Source: Glaciecola sp. (GTDB taxonomy: Bacteria; Pseudomonadota; Gammaproteobacteria; Enterobacterales; Alteromonadaceae). Taken from it: a stretch of DNA of 64,000 bases. The translations under genes were made by a program, and so were the position numbers. Under the pieces are notes generated by a model that was not told where the DNA came from, made no database searches, and saw only the letters and a list, made by a program, of their open reading frames with translations. The DNA is taken from contig JAQWNF010000030.1 in assembly GCA_029246415.1 (NCBI GenBank), forward strand, positions 1-64,000. Direction: 5' to 3'. Below are positions 40,725 to 50,669 of this stretch, one piece after another (the first letter of the stretch is position 1; each line of letters opens with the position of its first letter).

Positions 40725-41596
40725 TGTCAGTATTAATCAATAAAGATACTAAAGTAATCTGCCAAGGTTTTACTGGTGGTCAAGGTACATTCCATTCAGA
40801 ACAAGCTATCGAATACGGTACGCAAATGGTTGGTGGTGTTACTCCTGGTAAAGGCGGTACAACGCATTTAGGTCTTCCTGTATTCAATACAGTTAAAGAT
40901 GCTGTTGCAGAAACGGGTGCTACTGCGTCAGTTATCTATGTACCAGCTGCTTTTTGTAAAGATTCAATCATTGAAGCTGCTGATGCAGGTATTCAATTGA
41001 TTGTATGTATTACCGAAGGTATTCCAACTGTAGACATGATTTATGTGAAAGAATATGTTTCACAGAAGGGCGTGACTATGATCGGTCCAAACTGCCCAGG
41101 TGTTATTACTCCTGGAGAGTGTAAGATTGGTATCATGCCTGGTCATATCCACAAGCCTGGTAAAGTAGGTGTTGTTTCTCGTTCTGGTACGTTGACGTAC
41201 GAAGCGGTTAAGCAAACTACTGACGAAGGTTTTGGTCAGTCTACTTGTGTTGGTATCGGTGGTGATCCAATTCCTGGTTCTAACTTCATTGATATCTTAA
41301 CTTTGTTCCAAAACGACCCACAAACTGAAGCAATCGTAATGATTGGTGAAATCGGTGGAACTGCGGAAGAAGAAGCTGCTGAATTCATCAAAGCTAACGT
41401 GACTAAGCCTGTCGTTTCTTACATTGCTGGTGTTACTGCACCTGCTGGTAAGCGTATGGGTCATGCTGGTGCGATTATCTCTGGTGGTAAAGGTACTGCT
41501 GATGAGAAATTTGCAGCGTTAGAAGCAGCGGGCGTTAAAACAGTACGTTCACTTGCTGATATCGGTAAAGCATTACGTGAAATCACTGGTTGGTAA
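40724..41596 (+). CDS. sucD: Succinyl-CoA synthetase alpha subunit
   Basis: CoA-binding subunit carrying the phosphohistidine. CoA-site motif [28 protein letters not shown] and the active-site His in [16 protein letters not shown]. 290 aa. Last gene of the TCA block; a strong terminator follows. Confidence 0.97.
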   Translation: MSVLINKDTKVICQGFTGGQGTFHSEQAIEYGTQMVGGVTPGKGGTTHLGLPVFNTVKDAVAETGATASVIYVPAAFCKDSIIEAADAGIQLIVCITEGIPTVDMIYVKEYVSQKGVTMIGPNCPGVITPGECKIGIMPGHIHKPGKVGVVSRSGTLTYEAVKQTTDEGFGQSTCVGIGGDPIPGSNFIDILTLFQNDPQTEAIVMIGEIGGTAEEEAAEFIKANVTKPVVSYIAGVTAPAGKRMGHAGAIISGGKGTADEKFAALEAAGVKTVRSLADIGKALREITGW

Positions 41597-41632
41597 TCCC
41601 TGCCATATTTCATTGTTAAATGATTATAAAAG

Positions 41633-41657
41633 ACCGCATCCATGATGCGGTTTTTTT
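41633..41657 (+). terminator. Rho-independent terminator of sucCD
   Basis: Stem ACCGCATC / GATGCGGT with a CAT loop followed by a run of Ts, 36 bp after the sucD stop. Confidence 0.92.
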
Positions 41658-41707
41658 ATAACCAAATTTCAATATTAGTTCAATATGAGTTCAGTGTTAG
41701 TTCAATG

Positions 41708-41923
41708 TTAATTCATAGCATTAAATTTACTGGCATAGCCAGTATGTTTACGACTGGTGACACTGTTCACATGCTGATCATTTCTCCACGGCTGATAGTG
41801 CAGGGTTTGTTGATCGTAGTGCTGGGGTTGTGGTGCTTCTAAAATACCCCCTTTTACTAAGCTTAACTCTTGATTAGTCAGCTCATTTTGCTTGGTTTTT
41901 GTAAGTTGTGAATGAATGTTCAT
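41708..41923 (-). CDS. Putative double-glycine leader peptide (secreted peptide precursor)
   Basis: 71-aa small protein. Residues about 1-26 end in NELTNQELSLVKGG, fitting the double-glycine leader pattern (LSxxEL-x2-V-x-GG) processed by C39 peptidase ABC exporters. The remaining 45 residues form a polar core rich in Gln, His, Tyr and Asn with no cysteine. I chose ATG 41923 because AAGGA lies 8 bp upstream; an in-frame ATG at 41941 adds six residues. No exporter or modification enzyme is adjacent. The gene is divergent from the starch-type TonB receptor across a 378-bp gap with repeats, so the two may be co-regulated. Function unknown. Confidence 0.68.
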   Translation of the reverse strand: MNIHSQLTKTKQNELTNQELSLVKGGILEAPQPQHYDQQTLHYQPWRNDQHVNSVTSRKHTGYASKFNAMN

Positions 41924-42101
41924 TATTGTTTTCCTTTTCATTTAGTAGTTAGTTTTACGTTCTCAATACTATGTACTTAGGTACCAAATCAGTATACGTA
42001 CTTAGCTTTTTTCTTCACCTGACTGAACGTCTAGTTTTACAAGATAAATACATTTAATTTTAAAATTGTTGATTTATTGTTATGTAAATGTATGCATTTA
42101 T

Positions 42102-42167
42102 GCATGAATACGTATGCACTTCGTTGTGCAAGTTGTATGAATACGTATGCACTTTGTTGTTCAAGTT
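42102..42167. repeat. 33-bp tandem repeat with two LacI-type operator-like palindromes
   Basis: Two adjacent 33-bp copies (42102-42134 and 42135-42167) differing at only three positions. Each contains TGAATACGTATGCA (42105-42118 and 42138-42151), nearly palindromic around ACGT as in LacI/MalR-family operators. Two centres 33 bp apart (about three helical turns) would let two dimers bind on one DNA face. They lie 135 bp upstream of the TonB receptor start. The regulator gene is not in the window. Confidence 0.65.
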
Positions 42168-42301
42168 CATAGAGTTAAATATAGTGTAAGTTGATAAATG
42201 CAGATGATGTGTGCGTTGTAACAACAATACTAATAATTGAGTTCAAGTACGAACAACACTGCACACACTCATCTATAACTCAACGGGGAATGGGACAATA
42301 T

Positions 42302-45238
42302 ATGACTAAATTCAGACCCAGTTTGATCACTGCAGCACTTGTCGCAAGTGGCGTATCTTTGGCTATGCCAATTTATGCTCAAGAGGCTAACGAAACTACA
42401 AAAATAGAAGATGAAGTTGAAGTTATTGAAGTCAAAGGCTTTTCTACTAGCTTGATTAAATCTTTAAATCAAAAACGTTTCGGTGACACGGTATCAGAAC
42501 AATTATCTGCAGATGACCTAGGTGGTTTGCCAGATGTTTCAATGGCAGACGCATTAACACGTTTACCAGGTATTTCAGCCGTCCGTACTGGCGGACAAGC
42601 AGCTGAGATTAATATTCGTGGTTTATCTGGAGATTTCGTGTTCTCGACTTTAAACGGCCGTGAGCAAGTATCCACTTCAGGTAACCGATCAATTGAATTC
42701 GATCAATATCCTTCTGAGTTGATTAACTCAGCTGCGGTATACAAATCGCCAAAAGCATCACTAATTGAAGGTGGTGTAGCGGGTACGGTTGAACTAGAAA
42801 CGGCTAGTCCGTTATCTAATACTCAACAGCATACCTTTGGTGCTAATCTTCGCGGTATGTTTAATGACCGTGCGTCTGAAGTTTCCGATGCAGAAGAGTA
42901 CGGTAACCGTATTAGCTTTTCTTACCAAGGTAAGTTTGCTGATGATACTTTAGGCTTAGCGTTAGGTTATGCACGTTTATTTCAACCTTCGGTAGCAACC
43001 CAATACATTGGTTTAGCACCGGGTGGTTTATTAAGCGGTACGGATTTTATTCCTAGCGAAGGATTTGAGATCCAGCACAAAGGTGGTGAAGAAACTAGAA
43101 ACGGTTATATGGCTGCCATTGAATGGGCTCCTACTGATAACTTCCGCTTAAAAGCTGATGGTTTCTTATCGCGTTTTGATTCTAAAGAATTTGCACGTGG
43201 TTACCGTGTTAAATTAGAGTCTAATCAATCAGATTACGCGAATTTAACAACTAACCCTGCTGGCAATATTATTGGTGGTACTTTTTATCGTAACGATAGT
43301 AGCTCGACGCGAGTTGAATTAGTTAACGATGATAATCAAGATTTTGATGAAGTCGCCAGTTATGGTTTAAAAGGTGAGTGGGATATATCAGATAACTGGT
43401 CTATGTCATTTGATGCTTCTTATTCATCTGCTGAGTCTAACTTCCGTAATGGCTTATTGTGGTCATTGGTTGCAGAAGACGCAACGGTTGCTAACCCTGT
43501 GATTGATCAAAATGTTTCAATAAGCTATTTGAACAATGGATTAAACTTACCTAATGTTGGGTTCAGTCAGGCTGAAGCATTTAGTGATATTAACCGTGTA
43601 ATGGTCAGCAAATACGGTATTTATCCGTTCCAAAATGAAGATGAAATCGAAGCATTCCGTCTTGATTTTAAATATCAGTTAGATAACAACTATATCTCGT
43701 CTATTGAATTTGGTGCGCGTTATTCCGACAGAACCTATGCCAATGAACGTTCGGTGTTTGAATATGGTTCTGATTCGGGCTTTCCAAATTCGGCTCCGCC
43801 ATTGCGTTTAACACAAGATATGGTTCAAGTAGTTGATTGGCAGGGTGATTTTGCTTATTTCCCAAGCTACTTATCAATTGATTTAGATAAAGCATTAAAC
43901 GCATGGTTCCCATCGGGTATTCCACAGCCGGTGCAATCATGGGGTACAGCTAATCCAGGTGTTATTAATAGCCCAACACCAGGTCTAGGTCCTAATACAG
44001 CATGGTCTGTGACCGAATCAGGCTCGGTATTTGAAGAAGTTACTTCTGCATATTTAATGGCAAATATTGACACTGAACTGGGTGATATACCTGTAAGCGG
44101 TAACTTTGGTGTGCGTATGGTTGATACCAATCAATCCTCTACGGTATTACAAGATGTACAAGGCGATCCAGAGCAGGGCGCTCAGTACATTACCGATGAA
44201 GCTGGTTTGATCAACGATCAATTTGCTGCCAAAATTATTGGTGACACGTACACAGACTATCTACCATCACTAAATCTAAACTTCAAACTTACTGATAACG
44301 ATCAAATTCGTTTTGCTGCAGCTAAAGTCATGGGTCGTCCACCGATCAATCGCTTGTTTGCCAATGCTAACGTGCGTGTGTCTGATGTGTTTGGTTCAAT
44401 CGATGAAGATACGGGTGATATTGTATTAACTAGTCCTACTGCGGAAATTAATGGTTCGAGTACTAACTCGCCGTTCTTACGTCCGTTTTATGCTAATCAA
44501 TACGATTTATCTTACGAGCGTTATTTTGATGAAACCGATGGTGCATTAGTCGTTGCTTTGTTTTATAAAGAGATTAAATCTTTTATTGATACAACCGCAA
44601 CGCGTCCATATGATTTTGCTGCGAACGGTTTTGATGTACCGACTGAAGTGGTTGTGACAGTCACCAACGAAGATGGCTTACCTGAGCTTGATAGCAATGC
44701 TGATCCGATCACTGTGACTATTCCTACAGTCAATGGCACTTACACAACTGCCCAAAATAACTCTGAAGGGGGTTATATTCGTGGTATTGAATTAGCCTAC
44801 ACTGAAATTTACAGTATGTTACCTGGCTTGTGGTCTGGCTTAGGCGTTAATGCGAGTTATTCATACACTGAATCAGAAATTCAACGTACTACAGGAAACG
44901 GTGTTTACACTGGTAACTTACCTGGGTTATCTGAGCAAGTGGCGAGTGTGACTTTGTTTTGGGAATATGAAGGTTTTGAGAGTCGTGTCAGCACGCGCTA
45001 TCGTAATCCATTTGTATCCAAACAAGTCGGTGTCAATGAGCAAACGGTTAATTACGACGGTGAAACTGTTGTCGATTTCCAAGCCTCATATGCCATTAAT
45101 GATAATTTAAGCGTGTTATTTCAAGCTAATAACGTAACCGATGCCCCAACGAAGAGTTACTTTGGTGACGAATCATTGACCGGCACGATTCAGTACTTTG
45201 GAACGCAATACTTCCTTGGTATGACGTATTCGTTATGA
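42302..45238 (+). CDS. TonB-dependent receptor, probably for malto-oligosaccharides
   Basis: Outer-membrane active transporter. Signal peptide ending ...SLAMPIYAQ, a TonB-box-like stretch (EVEVIEVKGF), the plug domain (LPDVSMADALTRLPGISAVR, AEINIRGLSGDFVFSTLNGRE) and a long beta-barrel ending in YFLGMTYSL. The plug sequence is of the large TonB-dependent subfamily common in marine gammaproteobacteria and Caulobacter/Xanthomonas. ATG 42302 (978 aa) has TGGGA 6 bp upstream and gives a clean signal peptide; the frame is open to 42191. The pullulanase downstream suggests a starch or glycogen breakdown product as substrate, which is inference from context. Confidence 0.9.
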   Translation: MTKFRPSLITAALVASGVSLAMPIYAQEANETTKIEDEVEVIEVKGFSTSLIKSLNQKRFGDTVSEQLSADDLGGLPDVSMADALTRLPGISAVRTGGQAAEINIRGLSGDFVFSTLNGREQVSTSGNRSIEFDQYPSELINSAAVYKSPKASLIEGGVAGTVELETASPLSNTQQHTFGANLRGMFNDRASEVSDAEEYGNRISFSYQGKFADDTLGLALGYARLFQPSVATQYIGLAPGGLLSGTDFIPSEGFEIQHKGGEETRNGYMAAIEWAPTDNFRLKADGFLSRFDSKEFARGYRVKLESNQSDYANLTTNPAGNIIGGTFYRNDSSSTRVELVNDDNQDFDEVASYGLKGEWDISDNWSMSFDASYSSAESNFRNGLLWSLVAEDATVANPVIDQNVSISYLNNGLNLPNVGFSQAEAFSDINRVMVSKYGIYPFQNEDEIEAFRLDFKYQLDNNYISSIEFGARYSDRTYANERSVFEYGSDSGFPNSAPPLRLTQDMVQVVDWQGDFAYFPSYLSIDLDKALNAWFPSGIPQPVQSWGTANPGVINSPTPGLGPNTAWSVTESGSVFEEVTSAYLMANIDTELGDIPVSGNFGVRMVDTNQSSTVLQDVQGDPEQGAQYITDEAGLINDQFAAKIIGDTYTDYLPSLNLNFKLTDNDQIRFAAAKVMGRPPINRLFANANVRVSDVFGSIDEDTGDIVLTSPTAEINGSSTNSPFLRPFYANQYDLSYERYFDETDGALVVALFYKEIKSFIDTTATRPYDFAANGFDVPTEVVVTVTNEDGLPELDSNADPITVTIPTVNGTYTTAQNNSEGGYIRGIELAYTEIYSMLPGLWSGLGVNASYSYTESEIQRTTGNGVYTGNLPGLSEQVASVTLFWEYEGFESRVSTRYRNPFVSKQVGVNEQTVNYDGETVVDFQASYAINDNLSVLFQANNVTDAPTKSYFGDESLTGTIQYFGTQYFLGMTYSL

Positions 45239-45276
45239 GATTTTTAACTAGTTTAATAACATCGGAGCAACAACCT

Positions 45277-48200
45277 ATGTTTAATTCAATCAAAAAACTA
45301 GGTGCAGTCGTTGTAGTACTGACTTCACTTGGTTTAGCAGGGTGTGGTGGCTCAGACGTATCGTCTGGTGTAGCTATTAAATCTTGTACTTTGCCGCAGA
45401 TCCCTGATGCTGCTGGTACTTCTTGTGTGGCACCGCCACCGTTAAGTTGTGCAGCCCCATTAGTCCCTGCTGCAGACAATCAAAGTTGTGTAATTGGTGC
45501 TGATCCAACATTACCAACTCCTTCTGTTTTTCCAAGTGCTACGCAAGCAGTGGTTTACTATAACCGTGCTTTAGTTGATGCAACTAATGAGCCTGGTGAC
45601 AGCGCTTATGAAGGGTATCGTTTACACACTTGGAATAATGAAGCGTGTGACTCATTAGCCCCTGATTCTATTGCTGCATCTTGGGATAATGGTTTAGTGC
45701 ATACTGGTATTGATCCAAATTATGGTGCGTATTGGTTACTGAACCTAAAAGAAGGGTTTGGTACGTGTCATAACTTCATTATTCACATTGGTACTGACGA
45801 TGCGGGTAAAGAAATGGGCGGCGGTGACTTTAGAGCATCACTAGACCAAGAAGATGATACCTATCAACGTGTTAACTTCACGTTATCAGGTGAACCAACT
45901 GTTTTCGATTACCCTTTATTATCATTGGGCGAGCGTCCGGTTCAAATCGAAGGTTTAGCAGCACATTGGTTAGATACAAACACCTTAGTGTGGGATGCAC
46001 CTGATGCGGTGTCTAGCGTTAAGCTACATTACTCTGCAACGGCAGGTATTGAAGCAGATCTTGAAACTGGCCTTAATGGTACTGCGTTAGATCTTATGGA
46101 TGCGACGTTAACTGATGAACAAGTTGCCATTGCACCACATTTAGCTAGCATGTCGGCATTTGCCGGTGAGTGGGATGCTGATGCCGCTAAGTCGGTATTA
46201 AAAACTCAAGCTGTACTAGGTGGTTATAACGATGAAGGTAAACTTGTCGCGGCAACCGGTATTCAAATCGCTAATGCATTGGATTCATTATATACAATGG
46301 GTGATGCGGATGCTGATGAAAGTACGATTGGCTTAGTCTATGACGCAGACATGATCACATCCAACGTATGGGCGCCAACTGCGCAAAACGTCGTGTTAAA
46401 TGTCTATGGCGCTGATAAGCGTCTCGCTGCTAGCCACCAAATGACTGAAGATCCAATGACGGGTATCTGGAGCTATTCAGGTACAGGTATGGATCGTATG
46501 TTCTATCGTTTTGGCGTGACTGTTTTCCATCCAGTATCGGGTGAAATACACACGTTTGACGTGACAGACCCTTATTCAGTTGGCTTAGGTGTAAATGGTC
46601 GTTTCTCTCAGTTTGTTAATTTGGCTGATGATGATCTTAAACCTGCAGGTTGGGATGACACAGTTGCACCGACGATTACTAACCCTGAAGATGCAGTGAT
46701 TTATGAAGGGCATGTACGTGATTTCTCAGCGTTAGATATGTCTACTTCTGCTGAAAACCGTGGTAAATACCTCGCTTTCACTGAAGAAAACACAGCACCG
46801 GTAAACCATTTATTGGATTTAGTTGATGCGGGTATTACACATTTCCATGTGTTACCGGTTAACGACATCGCGACTATCGAAGAGCGCCCAGAGCGCACGG
46901 TTGATATGTTTGATACTGTGTTTGATTTATGTTTATTAAATCGTGATGCGGCTATTTGTGAAGATGAAGCGCCAACGACTGTATTAAAAGACTTGTTTGA
47001 AAGTTATGACCCATTCTTACAGCCAACTAAGGCTCAAGAATTAGCGCAGATGATGCGTAATGTTGATGATTTCAACTGGGGTTATGATCCTAAGCATTTC
47101 AATGCACCAGAAGGTAGTTATGCCACTGATCCAGATGGTGTCGCACGTATTTTAGAAATGCGTTCTATGGTCCAAGCATTACATGAAATGGGCTTACGCG
47201 TTGCTATCGATGTGGTGTATAACCATACGAATGCTTCTGGTCTGAATGATAATTCAGTCTTGGATAAAGTGGTCCCAGGTTATTATCATCGTTACACGGT
47301 AGATGTCGGTAATATTACACGTAATACATGTTGTGATGATACTGAAGATCGCAATCGTATGATGGCTAAACTAATGGAAGATTCATTAGTTATGTGGGCA
47401 ACAGAGTACAAGTACGATGCATTCCGTTTTGATTTAATGGGTCATCATTCTAAAGATGTTGTACTTGAGCTAGAGGCTGCAGTTAAAGCGGTAGATAGTG
47501 ATACTTACTTCTATGGAGAAGGCTGGACTGCACCGGATCGTGGTGTGACGCAAGCTGACCAGATCAATCTGGCCGGTTCACAAATCGGTACGTTCAATGA
47601 CCGTATCCGTGAAGCCATTCGTGGCGGTGCGTTCTTTAATGGTCTAGGTGACGGCGATCAACTCTATGCTGGGGATCGTATTAAAGCTGGTCTTGCTGGC
47701 ACATTAAATAACTACATCTTACAAGATAGTAACGGCGTGACGTCGACTACTAGCTCGTTAGGTGGTTATGCAGCTGATCCTGCTGATATTATTAACTATG
47801 TGTCTAAACATGATAATGAAACGTTATGGGATAAGTTCAACTACGAACTTCCTGGTGATTTGTCATTAGCACAACGCGTGCGTGCACAAAATATCGGTCT
47901 TGGTTTGCCATTAATGGCTCAAGGTATTCCATTCTTGCAAATGGGTGGTGATTTATTACGCTCTAAGTCAATGGATCGCAATACCTATGATGCCGGTGAT
48001 TGGTTCAACAAAGTTGATTTCACTAAATCGAGCAATAACTTCAATGTCGGCTTACCGGTCGCTCAAGATAACCAAGGGGCATGGGAAACTATTGGCTCTT
48101 TTGCGTATTCTCCAGAGCGTGCGGCAAGTATGTCTGAGATTGAGTTTGCTGGTGAAGTGTTCCAAGAGTTGCTATCAATCCGCTCAGATTCAGCGTTATT

Positions 48201-49593
48201 CCGTTTAACCACGGGTGAAGATATCTTAGCACGTGTTGGCTTCCATAACATTGGTCGTAGTCAAGCTGCTGGTGTCATTGCGATGAGCATTGATGACGGT
48301 ACTGGCTTAACCGATATTGACCCATTGAACGATGCATTAATGGTTATCGTTAACGCAAGTTACGATGAACAGTCGGTACGTGTTAATACAGCAACAGGCT
48401 TTGCATTACATGCGACTCAAGCATCCTCGATTGATGCGGTAGTACGCGGTGCAAGCTTTGCTGAAGGCGTTGATGATGATGCTGGTAACGGCTTATTCAC
48501 TGTCCCAGCGCAGACTATTGCTGTTTTTGTTAAAGCCCAAGGTACTGAGCAAGGTGCTGGTCTATCAGCATTTGCGACCGCCGGTGCACCTGATGTGGTT
48601 CCTTACGGTTCAACAACGGTTTACCTACGTGGCAGCATGAATGACTGGGGTACGGCAACTGCATTTAACTATGAAGGCGACGGTATTTATCGTACGACTT
48701 ATACATTAGAAGCAGGGACTGAGTACAACTTCAAAGTAGCCAATGCCGATTGGGATAATCCAAATCTAGGTGGTCAAGCGGGTCAAACTGCTGTTACTGA
48801 AGCTGTGACTTATAGCCTAGATGGTGGTGAGAACTTACAGTTTACTCCAGCTGATACAGCGCTATATGAGTTCATCTTTGATGCAGCAGATCTAGATAAT
48901 CAAACTTTATTGATTAGCAAAGATAACCCATTCTTTGGTACACAAGTGTATCTTCGTGGTGGCATGAACGACTGGGGAACCGCAAACGAGATGACTTATG
49001 TTGGTGACAAAGTATTCACGGCATATATCGATGTGGCTGCGGGTGACTATGAGTTCAAAGTAGCTTCAGAAGATTGGTCAACAGTAGACTTTGGGGCACC
49101 AGAAAACACTGATGAGGCGCGCAATATGGTGCCTGGTGATGTGTTTGATACTAGCACTGGTGGTGGTGATAACTTCCGTCTAGCGATTACTGATGCCGAA
49201 GAGTATGCGTTTATCTTTGATACATCTGGTATGACGAACACGATTGCCGTGTTTAAATCTCAGTTCTTTGGTACTACACCAGTCTATCTGCGTGGTGGTA
49301 TGAATGGTTGGGGCGCGACGGATGTATTTACCTATGCACAAGGTGAGTACTCGTTAACGCTAGACATTACTGAAGGTAACGTTGAGTTTAAAGTTGCTGA
49401 TGCGGATTGGGCTGATATTAATATTGGTGCAGTCGATGGTGATAACAAAACCGTTACACTCGGCTCTCCGTTATTAATGTTGCAAGGTAGTAACGACAAC
49501 TTGGTGTTTGATGCACCTGCTACTGGCTCTTATACCTTCACGGTAAAAGGTCCAAATCCACTATCACCAACGGTGACAGTGACACAAAACTAA
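45277..49593 (+). CDS. Pullulanase-like GH13 lipoprotein with three C-terminal repeat modules
   Basis: Large secreted starch-debranching-type enzyme, 1438 aa from ATG 45277 (GGAG upstream; the frame also opens at 45235, overlapping the receptor stop). Lipoprotein signal with lipobox LAGC; a starch-binding/N-terminal region; a CBM48-like segment (TSNVWAPTAQNVVLNVYG, about residue 365); and the GH13 barrel with RVAIDVVYNHTN (about 640), nucleophile Asp in FRFDLMGHH (about 716), acid Glu in YGEGW (about 745) and Asp in SKHDNET (about 842). Three related modules start with VYLRGSMNDWG, VYLRGGMNDWG and VYLRGGMNGWG (about 1114, 1223 and 1334) and are probably carbohydrate-binding. Paired with the upstream receptor. 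Confidence 0.92.
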   Translation: MFNSIKKLGAVVVVLTSLGLAGCGGSDVSSGVAIKSCTLPQIPDAAGTSCVAPPPLSCAAPLVPAADNQSCVIGADPTLPTPSVFPSATQAVVYYNRALVDATNEPGDSAYEGYRLHTWNNEACDSLAPDSIAASWDNGLVHTGIDPNYGAYWLLNLKEGFGTCHNFIIHIGTDDAGKEMGGGDFRASLDQEDDTYQRVNFTLSGEPTVFDYPLLSLGERPVQIEGLAAHWLDTNTLVWDAPDAVSSVKLHYSATAGIEADLETGLNGTALDLMDATLTDEQVAIAPHLASMSAFAGEWDADAAKSVLKTQAVLGGYNDEGKLVAATGIQIANALDSLYTMGDADADESTIGLVYDADMITSNVWAPTAQNVVLNVYGADKRLAASHQMTEDPMTGIWSYSGTGMDRMFYRFGVTVFHPVSGEIHTFDVTDPYSVGLGVNGRFSQFVNLADDDLKPAGWDDTVAPTITNPEDAVIYEGHVRDFSALDMSTSAENRGKYLAFTEENTAPVNHLLDLVDAGITHFHVLPVNDIATIEERPERTVDMFDTVFDLCLLNRDAAICEDEAPTTVLKDLFESYDPFLQPTKAQELAQMMRNVDDFNWGYDPKHFNAPEGSYATDPDGVARILEMRSMVQALHEMGLRVAIDVVYNHTNASGLNDNSVLDKVVPGYYHRYTVDVGNITRNTCCDDTEDRNRMMAKLMEDSLVMWATEYKYDAFRFDLMGHHSKDVVLELEAAVKAVDSDTYFYGEGWTAPDRGVTQADQINLAGSQIGTFNDRIREAIRGGAFFNGLGDGDQLYAGDRIKAGLAGTLNNYILQDSNGVTSTTSSLGGYAADPADIINYVSKHDNETLWDKFNYELPGDLSLAQRVRAQNIGLGLPLMAQGIPFLQMGGDLLRSKSMDRNTYDAGDWFNKVDFTKSSNNFNVGLPVAQDNQGAWETIGSFAYSPERAASMSEIEFAGEVFQELLSIRSDSALFRLTTGEDILARVGFHNIGRSQAAGVIAMSIDDGTGLTDIDPLNDALMVIVNASYDEQSVRVNTATGFALHATQASSIDAVVRGASFAEGVDDDAGNGLFTVPAQTIAVFVKAQGTEQGAGLSAFATAGAPDVVPYGSTTVYLRGSMNDWGTATAFNYEGDGIYRTTYTLEAGTEYNFKVANADWDNPNLGGQAGQTAVTEAVTYSLDGGENLQFTPADTALYEFIFDAADLDNQTLLISKDNPFFGTQVYLRGGMNDWGTANEMTYVGDKVFTAYIDVAAGDYEFKVASEDWSTVDFGAPENTDEARNMVPGDVFDTSTGGGDNFRLAITDAEEYAFIFDTSGMTNTIAVFKSQFFGTTPVYLRGGMNGWGATDVFTYAQGEYSLTLDITEGNVEFKVADADWADINIGAVDGDNKTVTLGSPLLMLQGSNDNLVFDAPATGSYTFTVKGPNPLSPTVTVTQN

Positions 49594-49651
49594 TTGTGTA
49601 TGTAAAGAGAGGTTAATGTCACAATATTAACCTTTCTAATTAGTAGTCAAG

Positions 49652-49688
49652 CCGCTCCATGTGTAATGCATGTGAGCGGTTTTTTTTA
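49652..49688 (+). terminator. Rho-independent terminator of the pullulanase gene
   Basis: Stem CCGCTC..CATG / CATGTGAGCGG followed by eight Ts. A second hairpin (GAGGTTAAT / ATTAACCTT, about 49609-49634) lies just upstream. Confidence 0.87.
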
Positions 49689-49774
49689 CAAAAATCATGG
49701 AAAAGGGCAGGGTTGATGTTAGACAAATTGTAATCCCCCCGAAAAACAAAAACGGATATTTATCTACTGGTTCT

Positions 49775-50607
49775 TCAATCAATGTCAAATGGGCTTAACA
49801 CGCCTGATGAATGTTGACCAATCACATGTGTATATATTTGGGTTGTCCTCAAATCGTTGTGCCCCAGTAATTCTTGAACAGTGCGAATGTCTGCACCACT
49901 AATCAGAAGTTGAGTCGCAAAGGAGTGTCTAAAGGTATGGGCAGTAACATGCTTTGTCACGCCAGAGCTATTAACAGCACGCTTCAACTCTCTTTCTAGC
50001 TAAACTTGGCGGTAGACTCGTTATACCAGAACCCTCAGCAATATCCTGTTGACACTTTTTCTATTTGATTTTTTAATGGTTCAATGAGCTTTGAAGGCAA
50101 CATTGTGGTGCGATCTTTACCACCTTTCCCTCGAAATAAAAAGACGGTCTTAGCCTCAAAATCGATATCTTTAACACGCAATTTAAGTAACTCCGCTTTG
50201 CGCAAACCGCTGCCATATAACAGCGAGAACATAAGTTTATATTTGGGCTTCATTAGCCCGATTATTGACAGTGCTTCTTTGTGTGAAAGTACAGTTGGAA
50301 CTCTGGTGGGTGCTCGCGCCCTGACCGCATCTGGTAAAAGCGTTAATTCTCGTTCAAATATATGCTTGTACATGAATACAATGGAGCATAGTGCAAGGTT
50401 TTGGGTGGATGACGTGACTTCTCGGTTTACCGCGAGGTGAGTCAGAAACTTTGTTACCTCTTGATAGCCAAGGTCTTTAGGATGTTTTTTTTGATTAAAT
50501 AAAATGAATCTTTTTATCCACAAAAGATACGTTTTCTCGGTTTGTATTGAATAGTGTTTTGTTCTCATGACATACCGAATACTTTCTAAAAATGGTGAAT
50601 TAGCCAT
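49775..50607 (-). pseudogene. intI: Integron integrase IntI, inactivated by frameshift and internal deletion
   Basis: Tyrosine recombinase of the integron type. The 5' part (50035-50607) has the N-terminal SAM-like domain (RYVMRTKHYSIQTEKTYLLWI), LSHKEAL and box I with the catalytic Arg in GSGLRKAELLKLRV, then stops. Just before that stop a second frame continues the family sequence (CQQDIAEGSG...SLPPSLARK), and a third frame resumes at [23 protein letters not shown] with HxxR, LLGHND and the catalytic Tyr in QIYTHV (49775-49987). About 40 residues normally between SLARKYP and LKRAV, including the IntI-specific insertion, are gone. It is transcribed away from the cassette array, as in integrons. 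Confidence 0.92.
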
Positions 50608-50669
50608 TTTACAAAAGAGACAATTGATCTATAGGCCAGATGACCTCTGTACTTAGGAATAGATGTCAT

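Noticed and set aside
42102-42167. Tandem repeat considered as a CRISPR remnant
   Set aside because: Only two directly adjacent copies with no spacer and internal operator-like symmetry.
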